7,538 nt of DNA from Clostridiales bacterium. GTDB lineage: Bacteria > Bacillota > Clostridia > Lachnospirales > Lachnospiraceae. The first letter of the stretch is position 1. Every line of letters begins with the position of its first letter. Shown piece after piece: positions 1 through 6,612 of this stretch. The notes beneath the pieces were generated by a model that had not been told where the DNA came from, ran no database searches, and worked only from the letters and a program-made list of their open reading frames with translations. The DNA is taken from NCBI GenBank assembly GCA_019420425.1, contig JAHZHG010000109.1:644-8181 (forward strand), in the 5' to 3' direction. A program made the position numbers and the translations under genes.

Positions 1-88
1 TCACCGCCGCCAGTCCGGCCGACCATGTCATGCCTGCCGCCAGCGCCCCGGCCAGCAGCCTCCTTCCGTATGCTTTGCCTCTGTTCAT
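1..88 (-). CDS. N-terminal fragment of a probably exported protein, cut by the window edge
   Basis: Only the first 29 codons are visible, starting with ATG at 88-86 and running off the left edge without a stop. The peptide begins MNRGKAYGRR and continues with an Ala/Gly/Leu-rich hydrophobic stretch (LLAGALAAGM, then about nine more mostly small or hydrophobic residues). This is the layout of a signal peptide: basic n-region followed by an h-region. No cysteine or cleavage site is visible yet. The start is supported by a purine-rich stretch just upstream (GGGGGG at 99-104 and AGGA at 93-96) and by a near-consensus promoter at 185-212. It is separated from the GH3 gene by a terminator, so it is probably its own transcription unit. 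The family cannot be determined from the fragment; an exported enzyme, binding protein or membrane protein are all possible. Confidence 0.65.
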   Translation of the reverse strand, partial: MNRGKAYGRRLLAGALAAGMTWSAGLAAV

Positions 89-184
89 TTTGTCCTATCC
101 CCCCGAAAATAAAATTCATCCGGCAGCTCAATTCTGGGATGCCTGGAACGTATACCCGAAGGCCTCTGCTCCTCACTTATATTC

Positions 185-212
185 ATCATAAGCCAAAAAC
201 CAGGTTTGTCAA
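185..212 (-). promoter_or_regulatory. Sigma-A type promoter for the gene starting at 88
   Basis: On the minus strand a perfect -35 box TTGACA (212-207) is followed by a 16-bp spacer and a -10 box TATGAT (190-185, five of six consensus bases). The predicted transcription start is near 178, giving a leader of about 90 nt before the ATG at 88. The promoter begins about 7 bases past the T-run of the preceding terminator, so the two signals are packed together. No riboswitch or attenuator fold was recognised in the leader. Confidence 0.75.
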
Positions 213-221
213 GCGCGGCAA

Positions 222-268
222 AAGAAAACGCTATGCAAATGGGATTGCCCACTGCATAGCGTTTTCTT
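222..268 (-). terminator. Rho-independent terminator after the GH3 gene
   Basis: A perfect 16-bp inverted repeat (222-237 pairs with 253-268; minus-strand arm AAGAAAACGCTATGCA) encloses a 15-nt centre that can itself pair as TGGG/CCCA. On the minus strand the second arm runs into TTTTCTTTTG, giving the U-rich tail. It begins 37 nt past the GH3 stop codon. The stem is A-rich at its base, so the structure is close to symmetric and might also stop transcription arriving from the left, although no plus-strand gene is seen there. Confidence 0.88.
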
Positions 269-305
269 ATGTTTTATTGACTATTCGTCCTTCAGGAATC
301 CGCTT

Positions 306-3300
306 TTATTTCTCAACGGTCTGATAGGTTTTCAGCTGATCCGCACGAGCCTCGGTGTAGGAAACTGCTTCTACATCGTCAAACAGGTCTGCGAACTGGT
401 TGGAGGCCATTACAATTCTCAGGATAGCTGCGGTAGATTTCTGCAGATCTCCCAGGGAAATGTTGTTGTCTTCATAGTAGCCCTTGTAGGTGATTACGGT
501 ATTGTCGCCGTCTTCCTTCAGCTCTACCGCGTCGCCCAGCTCTGCCAGCAGATCGGTTACCTTAACTTCGCCTTCTTCTCCGTCAACAACTGCCGGACGA
601 ACGGCTGCTTCCAGATCTGCGGTAGCAACGGTCTTTTCGATGGTTACATCGCCGTTTGCATCGTTTACAAACTCGCCCCAGGCAGTGCTTGCCTGCGGTC
701 CAAACCAGCCCTGGCCTACGGTTACTTCCGGATAAATGTCGTCCTCACCAAAGGTCGGCTCCTGATCGGTGAATGCACGGATGGTGATATCCTCTACGGA
801 GCTGCCCGGCATAATCAGGTCATTTCCTGCATGCATGGAGATGGAAGGAGTAGACTGTCCGCCGCCCCAGTCGGTCATAACCAGTCCGTCAAAGCCCCAC
901 TCACCGCGGGTTACATTCGTCAGCAGATCGTAATCGTCAGCATCGGGGATACCATTGTTCAGATTGTAGGAGGACATGATTGCCATCGGCTTCGCGCCCT
1001 TAACTACCATCTCGAACTGTTTCAGGTAGATTTCACGGGATGCACGCTCACTGATCGTGTTGTTTACTGCGTTACGGTTATCTTCCTGGTTGTTGCCATA
1101 GAAGTGCTTGATGGTTACGCCAACGCCCGGATTGGACTGTACGCCCTTGGTCTCGCTAATGCCCATCATACCTGCCAGATACGGATCCTCTGAATAGTAC
1201 TCAAAGTTACGTCCGCACAGTGCGTTCTTCTGGATATTCATACCAGGAGCCAGCCACAGGGTAACGCCATATTCAAGAAGCTCTTCGCCTACTGCTGCGC
1301 CCATTGCGTTCATGCAGTCTACATCCCAGGTCTGGGTCATTACCGTGCCGGACGGGAATGCGGTACAGAACTGATAGTAGGTTTCGCCGTCTTCGCGCTC
1401 TTCCTCCTGGGTGATACGAAGGCCTGCAGGTCCGTCAGCCAGAACGATGTTCGGGATCTTCTTGGACTCAATGTAGATACCGGCGGTCTCACCGGCTGCA
1501 CCGGATACGGCGTTCGCCTGTGCGCCGATCATGGTACCGTCGCTCATACCGGCTGCGTTCTCGGAAGCTGCGCCTGCAGACTGTCCGTTCGCGGTCGGCA
1601 GCTTGTTTCCGCCGATTACGATGTCTGCCATCTGGCTTACGGTCAGGCCGGATACGAACTCTTCCATGGTGATCTTGCCGTCATATACATCCTTCAGGGT
1701 AGCTTCACTGAAATCGCCTTCCAGCGTCTCTACGATCTCGGTGTAATCCGGATGATCATGATATTTGCCGGTCAGGGTGTAGCCCAGGTTCTCATTCAGG
1801 AACTCGGTCTCTGTGGTATCGGATACATATGCGGTTACGCTCTCATCGTCGTACGGAGAAGCATTATTCTCGGTGGTGATATCTGCTGCTGCCAGAGCAA
1901 TCTTTGTAGCTGCCGCGATCTCGTCTGCTTCGCCTTCATAGCTGTACGGCTCAACGCCTTCCTTGCTCAGCTCTTCGATCTCTTCATCCGGAGCCAGCTG
2001 GTTGCTCAGCTGCTCGGTAACTACGGTCTCGTCCAGAGTGATTACTGCGCCTACTACGGTATTTCTGGAGCTGTCGCCCACACGTACTACGTAGTCGCCT
2101 GCTTCCAGGATGTACGCTGCTCTCTCGGTGGAGTAGGAGGACATCTCGCTGGTTGCATAGGTAATGGTTAAGGTCTGGCTCTCGCCCGGCGCCAGCTCGT
2201 CGGTCTTGCCGAATGCTGCCAGCTCCTGATACGGTTTCTCCAGCTCTCCATCCGGTGCGGAGAAGTATACCTGTACAACCTCTTTTCCGGAATAGGTGTC
2301 GCCGGTGTTGGTAACCGTCACTTTTACGGTTACGTTCTCAGCGTCTGCCTCAACGGAATCTACCTGCAGGTAGAAGTCGGTGTAGGACAGTCCATAACCG
2401 AACTCATATGCCGGAGTTACGTTGAAGGTATCGAAGTAACGATATCCTACATAAATGCCGTCTTTGTAATCTTCCTGATCAATGTCGCCGTCGTTAGCGC
2501 CCCAGTATTCAGCGTCCGCTACGTCTGAATAGTTTACCGGCCAGGTAGCTGCCAGCTTACCGGACGGGGTAACCTCGCCGTTTAATACCTTAACCAGAGC
2601 ATCGCCGCCGCGCTGTCCGGCCTGTCCCATTACCAGTACGGAATCAATGCCTTCGATCTCGCTCACGAACTTGGTATCTACAGCGCCGCCTGCGTTGATT
2701 ACTACTACAACCTTGTCAAAGTTCTCGGTGATCTTCTGCAGGTTGGCAATCTCGATATCGGTCAGCTCGTAGTCGCCCTTGGTATCTGTACGGTCAGCGC
2801 CCTCACCGGCGTTTCTTCCAAGCACATAGATCGCCGTATCGGTATCTGCCTTTGCTGCCTCCATCATGTCATCGGTAATCTCAATTTCTTCTGCTCTTAC
2901 AGCGGAGAACCAGCTGACCGGGCCTGCTGCCTCAGCCTCTGCCTGTGCCTCTTCATAAGCATCGATATATGCCTGGGTAGTTACCGTATAGCCTGCATTT
3001 TTAAAGCCTTCTGCTACAGAAACGGTTTCTCTCTGGTTTACGTCTCCTGAACCGGTTCCGCCCTTAACCGTTCTCTGCGCGCCTGTTCCGAAAATAGCTA
3101 CGCTGCCTTCCTTTGCCATCGGCAGGGTGGCATTCTTGTTCTGCAGAAGTACCATCCCCTGGGTAGCCAGGTTCATGGAAAGATCTGAGTTGCGGGTCTC
3201 ACGTTCAGTTACCTCGTTGGAAGTAACCGCACCGTTAGCGCTTGCCGTCATGCAGCTGCCGAAAGCCATAGCTGCTACCAGGACAGTAGACACTATCTTT

Positions 3301-3317
3301 TTTCTGTTTCTGTTCAT
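306..3317 (-). CDS. Exported GH3 beta-glycosidase with swapped domain order (beta-glucosidase-like)
   Basis: This 1003-residue protein is a retaining family 3 glycoside hydrolase, probably releasing glucose or another sugar from the non-reducing end of beta-linked oligosaccharides. The signal peptide spans about residues 1-27 (MNRNRKK, hydrophobic core, likely cut TASA|NG). The domain usually C-terminal in GH3 comes first (about 45-310), with GGTGSGDVNQR (86-96) and the acid/base motif GEGADR, Glu172. A fibronectin III-like domain follows (about 330-420), then a linker of unclear fold (430-560). The TIM barrel is last: DGPAG (628-632), RNFEYYSEDP (703-712), KHF (737-739) and nucleophile Asp816 in MTDWGG. 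All key residues are present. The swapped order is known from Butyrivibrio and Ruminococcus albus beta-glucosidases. ATG 3317 was chosen over the longer frame to 3428 because AGGGAG lies 7 nt upstream and a signal peptide follows directly. Substrate (glucoside, xyloside or other) is undetermined. The gene has its own promoter and terminator and avoids CGG arginine codons. Confidence 0.96.
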   Translation of the reverse strand: MNRNRKKIVSTVLVAAMAFGSCMTASANGAVTSNEVTERETRNSDLSMNLATQGMVLLQNKNATLPMAKEGSVAIFGTGAQRTVKGGTGSGDVNQRETVSVAEGFKNAGYTVTTQAYIDAYEEAQAEAEAAGPVSWFSAVRAEEIEITDDMMEAAKADTDTAIYVLGRNAGEGADRTDTKGDYELTDIEIANLQKITENFDKVVVVINAGGAVDTKFVSEIEGIDSVLVMGQAGQRGGDALVKVLNGEVTPSGKLAATWPVNYSDVADAEYWGANDGDIDQEDYKDGIYVGYRYFDTFNVTPAYEFGYGLSYTDFYLQVDSVEADAENVTVKVTVTNTGDTYSGKEVVQVYFSAPDGELEKPYQELAAFGKTDELAPGESQTLTITYATSEMSSYSTERAAYILEAGDYVVRVGDSSRNTVVGAVITLDETVVTEQLSNQLAPDEEIEELSKEGVEPYSYEGEADEIAAATKIALAAADITTENNASPYDDESVTAYVSDTTETEFLNENLGYTLTGKYHDHPDYTEIVETLEGDFSEATLKDVYDGKITMEEFVSGLTVSQMADIVIGGNKLPTANGQSAGAASENAAGMSDGTMIGAQANAVSGAAGETAGIYIESKKIPNIVLADGPAGLRITQEEEREDGETYYQFCTAFPSGTVMTQTWDVDCMNAMGAAVGEELLEYGVTLWLAPGMNIQKNALCGRNFEYYSEDPYLAGMMGISETKGVQSNPGVGVTIKHFYGNNQEDNRNAVNNTISERASREIYLKQFEMVVKGAKPMAIMSSYNLNNGIPDADDYDLLTNVTRGEWGFDGLVMTDWGGGQSTPSISMHAGNDLIMPGSSVEDITIRAFTDQEPTFGEDDIYPEVTVGQGWFGPQASTAWGEFVNDANGDVTIEKTVATADLEAAVRPAVVDGEEGEVKVTDLLAELGDAVELKEDGDNTVITYKGYYEDNNISLGDLQKSTAAILRIVMASNQFADLFDDVEAVSYTEARADQLKTYQTVEK

Positions 3318-3324
3318 ACAACTT

Positions 3325-3330
3325 CTCCCT
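3325..3330 (-). promoter_or_regulatory. Ribosome binding site of the GH3 gene
   Basis: AGGGAG on the minus strand lies 7 nt before the ATG at 3317. It decides the start in favour of the signal-peptide methionine rather than an in-frame methionine 37 codons upstream (3428), which would sit upstream of the predicted promoter. Confidence 0.8.
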
Positions 3331-3369
3331 TCTTTGCATTGGAATTCGTCAACACGCTCCAATATCGTT

Positions 3370-3381
3370 CCGGTTTCCCGG
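3370..3381 (-). other. Short GNRA-tetraloop hairpin near the 5' end of the GH3 leader
   Basis: The minus strand reads CCGG-GAAA-CCGG, a 4-bp all-GC stem closed by a GAAA tetraloop. It sits a few nucleotides after the transcription start predicted from the -10 box at 3392-3397. Such 5'-proximal hairpins can protect a transcript from decay, but 12 bases can occur by chance. Confidence 0.3.
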
Positions 3382-3391
3382 TGTTGATTGT

Positions 3392-3420
3392 ATTCTAGCA
3401 CAGAAAAACGTGGACTTCCA
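3392..3420 (-). promoter_or_regulatory. Extended -10 promoter of the GH3 gene with a weak -35
   Basis: TGCTAGAAT (3400-3392) supplies an extended -10 element (TGn plus TAGAAT, five of six consensus bases). At 17-bp spacing the -35 position reads TGGAAG (3420-3415), only three of six matches to TTGACA. The predicted start is near 3385, leaving a leader of about 68 nt. A weak -35 is typical of activator-dependent promoters, which fits the AraC-type regulator encoded immediately upstream, but direct control is an inference. Confidence 0.6.
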
Positions 3421-3494
3421 TTCAGCATTTATGTCACTTTGCCGATTTATCTTGCCATTGGTTATGCAATTTTTTGTCATTATGTCTTTTTCTG

Positions 3495-5063
3495 TTAATT
3501 CAGATATTCACGCATCTCACCGCTTTTTACTCCTGTATACTTTTTGAATACCTTATAAAAATACGTAATATTGCTGTAGCCCGACTGCTCCGCGATCTCC
3601 TTTACCGTATAGTTTCCCTTCCACAAAAGCTGCAGGGCATGGCGCATACGGATATCCGTCAGAATCTCTACAAAGGTCTGGTTCAGCTCCTGCTTCAGCA
3701 GGCGGCTTAAATAAAACGAGCTGATCCCGGAATCCTGGGCTGTCTGCTCCAGAGAAATGTCCTCCATATAATGCTTTTCCATATAGATAATCGTCCGTTC
3801 GATATATTCCCGGCTCTTTTTCTCCCCCCCCTGCTCGCGCGCGGCCAGGCGGCGAAGGCTTTCTGTCATCCAGCTTTCCATACTTTCCCGGTCCGTACAT
3901 TCCCGCAGCGTACTAAAATCAATCTTTCCCTTTTGGGAATACCGCCGGAGATATTCCTGGCTCTCCTCCATGTAATCACACAGGGGCAGAATGAACTCCA
4001 GAATCCGCATCTGCCACTCCCCGGCCTCGTCCTCACGAATCTCCGTTTTGCTGAAAAGCTCGTGGATTTCCCGGCAGCAGCGGTCGATATCCCCTTTTTG
4101 CATCCAGCGCAGGCATTTTTCACTCAATCCGGCCAGATAATGCTTTTCCTTTTGCTTTCTGGTGCTCTCGTAAAAATAGATTCCCGGTTTTCCCTGACTT
4201 CTGACCGCAATCTTACACTCGGCCAGCCCGGCGCCCATCTCCTCACAGTCATATTTCCACGTACTGACGCCAAAGCTCAGCATATTCTGGCCCTGCTTTC
4301 TGCCTATAGCACGCAGGATCTCGCTGATGTCCGATATCCACTTCCGGATGCTCTGCTCCGTTACATGCCCTCCCGGCAGAATCAGAAAATACATTTCATC
4401 CTTGTGCAGCTTGCCCACACAGCTGCAGAACTTGCCGATTTCTGCTTCCATAGCCTTCATCAGCTGTTTGTAGCTGTCCTTCTGCAAAAGCTCTTCCGTA
4501 TCCAGGCGGCGCACTGCCATCAGGATTCCGCCGTGATATTCCTGGCTCAGCGAACGCAGATAAATCCGAAAGCTCCGCTCATCCGGCTCTCCCAGCATCA
4601 GGGAGGAGAGAAATTCCTTTCCCACCACGGAGTTCATTTCATCGATATGCTTTTCCGTATCCTCCTTTTCGCAGACCTGCTTGCGCTCCTCCTGCAGTGT
4701 CAGGAGCACCTTACCCAGCGTGTCCAGAAAAGCATCCTTCTCCAGCGGCTTTAAAATATAGTCCGAAGCCCCCAGCTTCATCGCCTTTTTTACGTAGTTA
4801 AACTCGCTGTACGCAGAGCTGATGATGATCTTCATCTGGCCGTTTCTCACCCGGATCATTTCCAGGGCATCCAGACCGTTCAGCTTTGGCATGTTGATAT
4901 CCACAATGGCGATATCCGGCTGATATTTTTCCACACTGGCAATCAGGTCCACGCCATTATACACGCTGGGCACGATCTCCAGCTCCGGAAGGCTGCTCTG
5001 GATCATCATTTCCAACGCCCTGCACTCGATTGCCTCATCATCCGCTATGATAATTCGATACAT
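3495..5063 (-). CDS. YesN-type response regulator: receiver domain plus AraC-family DNA-binding domain
   Basis: This 522-residue cytoplasmic transcription regulator should receive phosphate from the adjacent kinase. The receiver domain (1-125) has acidic Asp8/Asp9, phospho-acceptor Asp55 in VDINMPKLNG, Ser82/Ser83 at the Thr/Ser position and Lys105 in DYILKPL, so it is complete. The central part (about 130-410) is typical in length for YesN-like regulators but shows no motif I can name; it is cysteine-rich, including CSC at 213-215 and CC at 329-330. The C-terminal AraC/XylS domain (about 420-520) has two helix-turn-helix segments: ISLEQTAQDSGIS, and YTVKEIAEQSGYSNITYFYK with the usual family signature. 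ATG 5063 is preferred over an in-frame methionine 23 codons upstream because GGAGG lies 7 nt before it and the receiver fold begins at once (MYRIIIADDE). It starts 19 nt after the kinase stop. The expected target is the GH3 promoter and/or transport genes outside the window. Confidence 0.96.
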   Translation of the reverse strand: MYRIIIADDEAIECRALEMMIQSSLPELEIVPSVYNGVDLIASVEKYQPDIAIVDINMPKLNGLDALEMIRVRNGQMKIIISSAYSEFNYVKKAMKLGASDYILKPLEKDAFLDTLGKVLLTLQEERKQVCEKEDTEKHIDEMNSVVGKEFLSSLMLGEPDERSFRIYLRSLSQEYHGGILMAVRRLDTEELLQKDSYKQLMKAMEAEIGKFCSCVGKLHKDEMYFLILPGGHVTEQSIRKWISDISEILRAIGRKQGQNMLSFGVSTWKYDCEEMGAGLAECKIAVRSQGKPGIYFYESTRKQKEKHYLAGLSEKCLRWMQKGDIDRCCREIHELFSKTEIREDEAGEWQMRILEFILPLCDYMEESQEYLRRYSQKGKIDFSTLRECTDRESMESWMTESLRRLAAREQGGEKKSREYIERTIIYMEKHYMEDISLEQTAQDSGISSFYLSRLLKQELNQTFVEILTDIRMRHALQLLWKGNYTVKEIAEQSGYSNITYFYKVFKKYTGVKSGEMREYLN

Positions 5064-5070
5064 TCTTTCC

Positions 5071-5075
5071 CCTCC
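5071..5075 (-). promoter_or_regulatory. Ribosome binding site of the response regulator
   Basis: GGAGG within GGGAGGGGAAAG on the minus strand lies 7 nt before the ATG at 5063. It fixes the start and rules out the longer reading from 5132, which would overlap the 3' end of the kinase gene. Confidence 0.85.
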
Positions 5076-5082
5076 CGCCTGT

Positions 5083-6612
5083 TCAGGCTGTCTGCCCCTC
5101 CGGCTTCCGTGAATACGGCATCGCGATTTCAATCCGCGTGCCGCGCTCCTGTTCGCTGTATATCTCCATTTCCGCCCTGTAGTTAAAAAAGATCATCAGC
5201 CGGTGATATACGTTGCTCAGGCCGATTTTCCGGTCAATCTGGTCATTTTCCCGCATTTCCCGGCGCACGGCGTCCAGCTCCTGCTCGTCCATGCCGATTC
5301 CGTTGTCCCCGATTTCGATCCAGCCAAGCTGCTCCTCTTCATCGTATCGGGTACAGATACTGATCCGGGCATCCTCCCCTTTCATCCCCACGCCGTGGGT
5401 AATGCAGTTTTCCACCAGGGGCTGCAGGATCATACTGGGCACCCGTATCTGATGAAAGGATTCATCCAGGTCAAACTCAAAGCTGATCCGCTCGCCAAAC
5501 CGCTTTTCCTGGAGCTCCACATAGTTGCCCAGTATCTCGATCTCCTTGGCCAGCGTCACCGGCTTGCTGGAATAATCCAGCGTGTAGCGCAAAAGCCTGG
5601 CGGCAGTCCCCAAAAGCGAGGCAGTCTGCTCTGCATTTTCCAGATAGGCGGTCTGGGAAATCATATTCAGCGTATTGAACAGAAAATGCGGATTGATCTG
5701 CATCTGGAGCGCCTTTAACTCACTGGATTTCAGCTGGTTAATGATCCGCAGGTTTTCCAGCTCCTGATCCTTCAGCTTTTCTTTGGCGCTGGCGTTCTGC
5801 CGGATCTCCATCATCTGCCGCTGAATCCGCAGGATCATGGAATTGTACACCTGCTGCAGACACAGCAGCTCCTCGTCCGTATCGATTTTCTGGGTAATGG
5901 CCTGAATCTGCTCCAGATTTTCTCCCTCAAACTGGCTGGCGCTTTCCGTCAGCGCCTGCACGGGCCGGATAACCCGCTTCATAATCTGGAGGATATTGAA
6001 GAACTCAAAGATAATTGTCCCAATCAGAATAAAGACAAAATCGGTAAAAAAAATGCGGTTGCGCAGATCCATCGCCTGCTCCTTTTTTCCCGTTGCGTCC
6101 AGCAGCTGGGAATACAGGCTCTGAAACTCCGAGTTAATTGCATCGTACACATCCTGAGTGGCCATATAGTATTTATTGATGATCCGCTTGCTGCCGATGG
6201 TCATCTCCTCGCACAGGTAGCTGTGGTCATAGATCCGCTCAATGCACTGCGTATAGCTGAGAAACATTTCCTCCACATCCCGGATATCCCGGTAAAATGC
6301 AGTATCCACCCTCATCTCCGCCATCTCTTTCAGGATTCTGCGCCCCGCCATACACTGCCGCTCTATATTCTGGTAAACATTCTCGTCGCCCTCCAGCGTG
6401 TATACATAGACGTCCTCATTAATACTGTCCAGATAGTCGTAAAAGGTATTCAGGTTCAGCAGCTGGTTCGTGCTGTCCTTGTGCTGGCTTTCCATGATGC
6501 TGTAAAAAATTATGCACAGGGAGACCAGGGACAGGGTTACCGCACTCAGCCCCAGCATAAAGCGCATCATTCTTGACTTAAATGTGGTATTTTTCTTTAT
6601 GAAAGCTTCCAT
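5083..6612 (-). CDS. YesM/LytS-type membrane sensor histidine kinase
   Basis: This 509-residue kinase has a first membrane segment at about 18-40 and an extracytoplasmic sensor region at about 41-186 that looks almost wholly alpha-helical, with no dCache/PAS signature. A second segment follows at about 188-208, then a HAMP linker (about 209-265, with IRPVQALTESASQFEGENL) and a coiled coil leading to the catalytic core. The phospho-acceptor is His309 in QMQINPHFLFNTLN, the hallmark of the His_kinase (LytS/YesM) family. The ATPase domain has an N-box (LVENCITHG, Asn402), a G1 box (GDNGIGMD, 435-442) and a G2 region (KIGLSNVYHRL, 463-472), so it is intact. The start overlaps the upstream binding-protein gene by 16 nt. 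Its Shine-Dalgarno is weak (AAGGA 12 nt away, GGG 8 nt away), suggesting translational coupling. A helical rather than ligand-binding sensor region suggests that it reads the state of the adjacent binding protein. Ligand identity is unknown. Confidence 0.96.
   Translation of the reverse strand: MEAFIKKNTTFKSRMMRFMLGLSAVTLSLVSLCIIFYSIMESQHKDSTNQLLNLNTFYDYLDSINEDVYVYTLEGDENVYQNIERQCMAGRRILKEMAEMRVDTAFYRDIRDVEEMFLSYTQCIERIYDHSYLCEEMTIGSKRIINKYYMATQDVYDAINSEFQSLYSQLLDATGKKEQAMDLRNRIFFTDFVFILIGTIIFEFFNILQIMKRVIRPVQALTESASQFEGENLEQIQAITQKIDTDEELLCLQQVYNSMILRIQRQMMEIRQNASAKEKLKDQELENLRIINQLKSSELKALQMQINPHFLFNTLNMISQTAYLENAEQTASLLGTAARLLRYTLDYSSKPVTLAKEIEILGNYVELQEKRFGERISFEFDLDESFHQIRVPSMILQPLVENCITHGVGMKGEDARISICTRYDEEEQLGWIEIGDNGIGMDEQELDAVRREMRENDQIDRKIGLSNVYHRLMIFFNYRAEMEIYSEQERGTRIEIAMPYSRKPEGQTA

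Noticed and set aside
1..88. Twin-arginine (Tat) export signal in the leftmost fragment
   Set aside because: The RRLLAG context lacks the Ser/Thr before the arginines and the usual following residues, and Tat is uncommon in this type of bacterium. A Sec signal explains it as well.
222..268. Catabolite-repression (cre-like) sequence AGAAAACGCTAT in the terminator arms
   Set aside because: It partly matches the cre consensus core but misses the outer T and CA positions. It lies downstream of the GH3 gene in a structure fully explained as a terminator.
1752..2171. Plus-strand open frame of 139 codons inside the GH3 gene
   Set aside because: Antisense to the conserved GH3 reading frame, with no recognisable domain. 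The other plus-strand frames at 831-1193, 5203-5718 and 6922-7449 are rejected for the same reason.
3347..3352. TTGACG on the minus strand as an alternative -35 box for the GH3 gene
   Set aside because: At 16-18 bp downstream there is no -10-like hexamer; that spacing falls in the ribosome binding site.
3318..3428. In-frame N-terminal extension of the GH3 protein by 37 residues
   Set aside because: It has no hydrophobic signal, would precede the predicted promoter, and lacks the good ribosome binding site found before the ATG at 3317.
3452..3475. Plus-strand TTGC/GCAA hairpin followed by six Ts, resembling a terminator
   Set aside because: The stem is only 4 bp, it points away from every gene in the window, and nothing is transcribed on the plus strand before it.
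3553..3900. Minus-strand frame of 115 codons overlapping the regulator's C-terminal domain
   Set aside because: It is an out-of-frame reading of the AraC domain DNA, rich in Pro/Gly/Arg, with no motif or start signal.
3771..4754. Long plus-strand open frame of 327 codons
   Set aside because: It lies wholly antisense to the response regulator, whose receiver and AraC motifs are unmistakable. Its translation shows no family motif and is rich in the Leu/His/Gln runs expected of an antisense frame, with no ribosome binding site noted.
5064..5132. In-frame N-terminal extension of the response regulator by 23 residues
   Set aside because: The extension is Arg/Gly-rich, unlike receiver domains, and overlaps the kinase stop region. 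GGAGG sits properly before the ATG at 5063.
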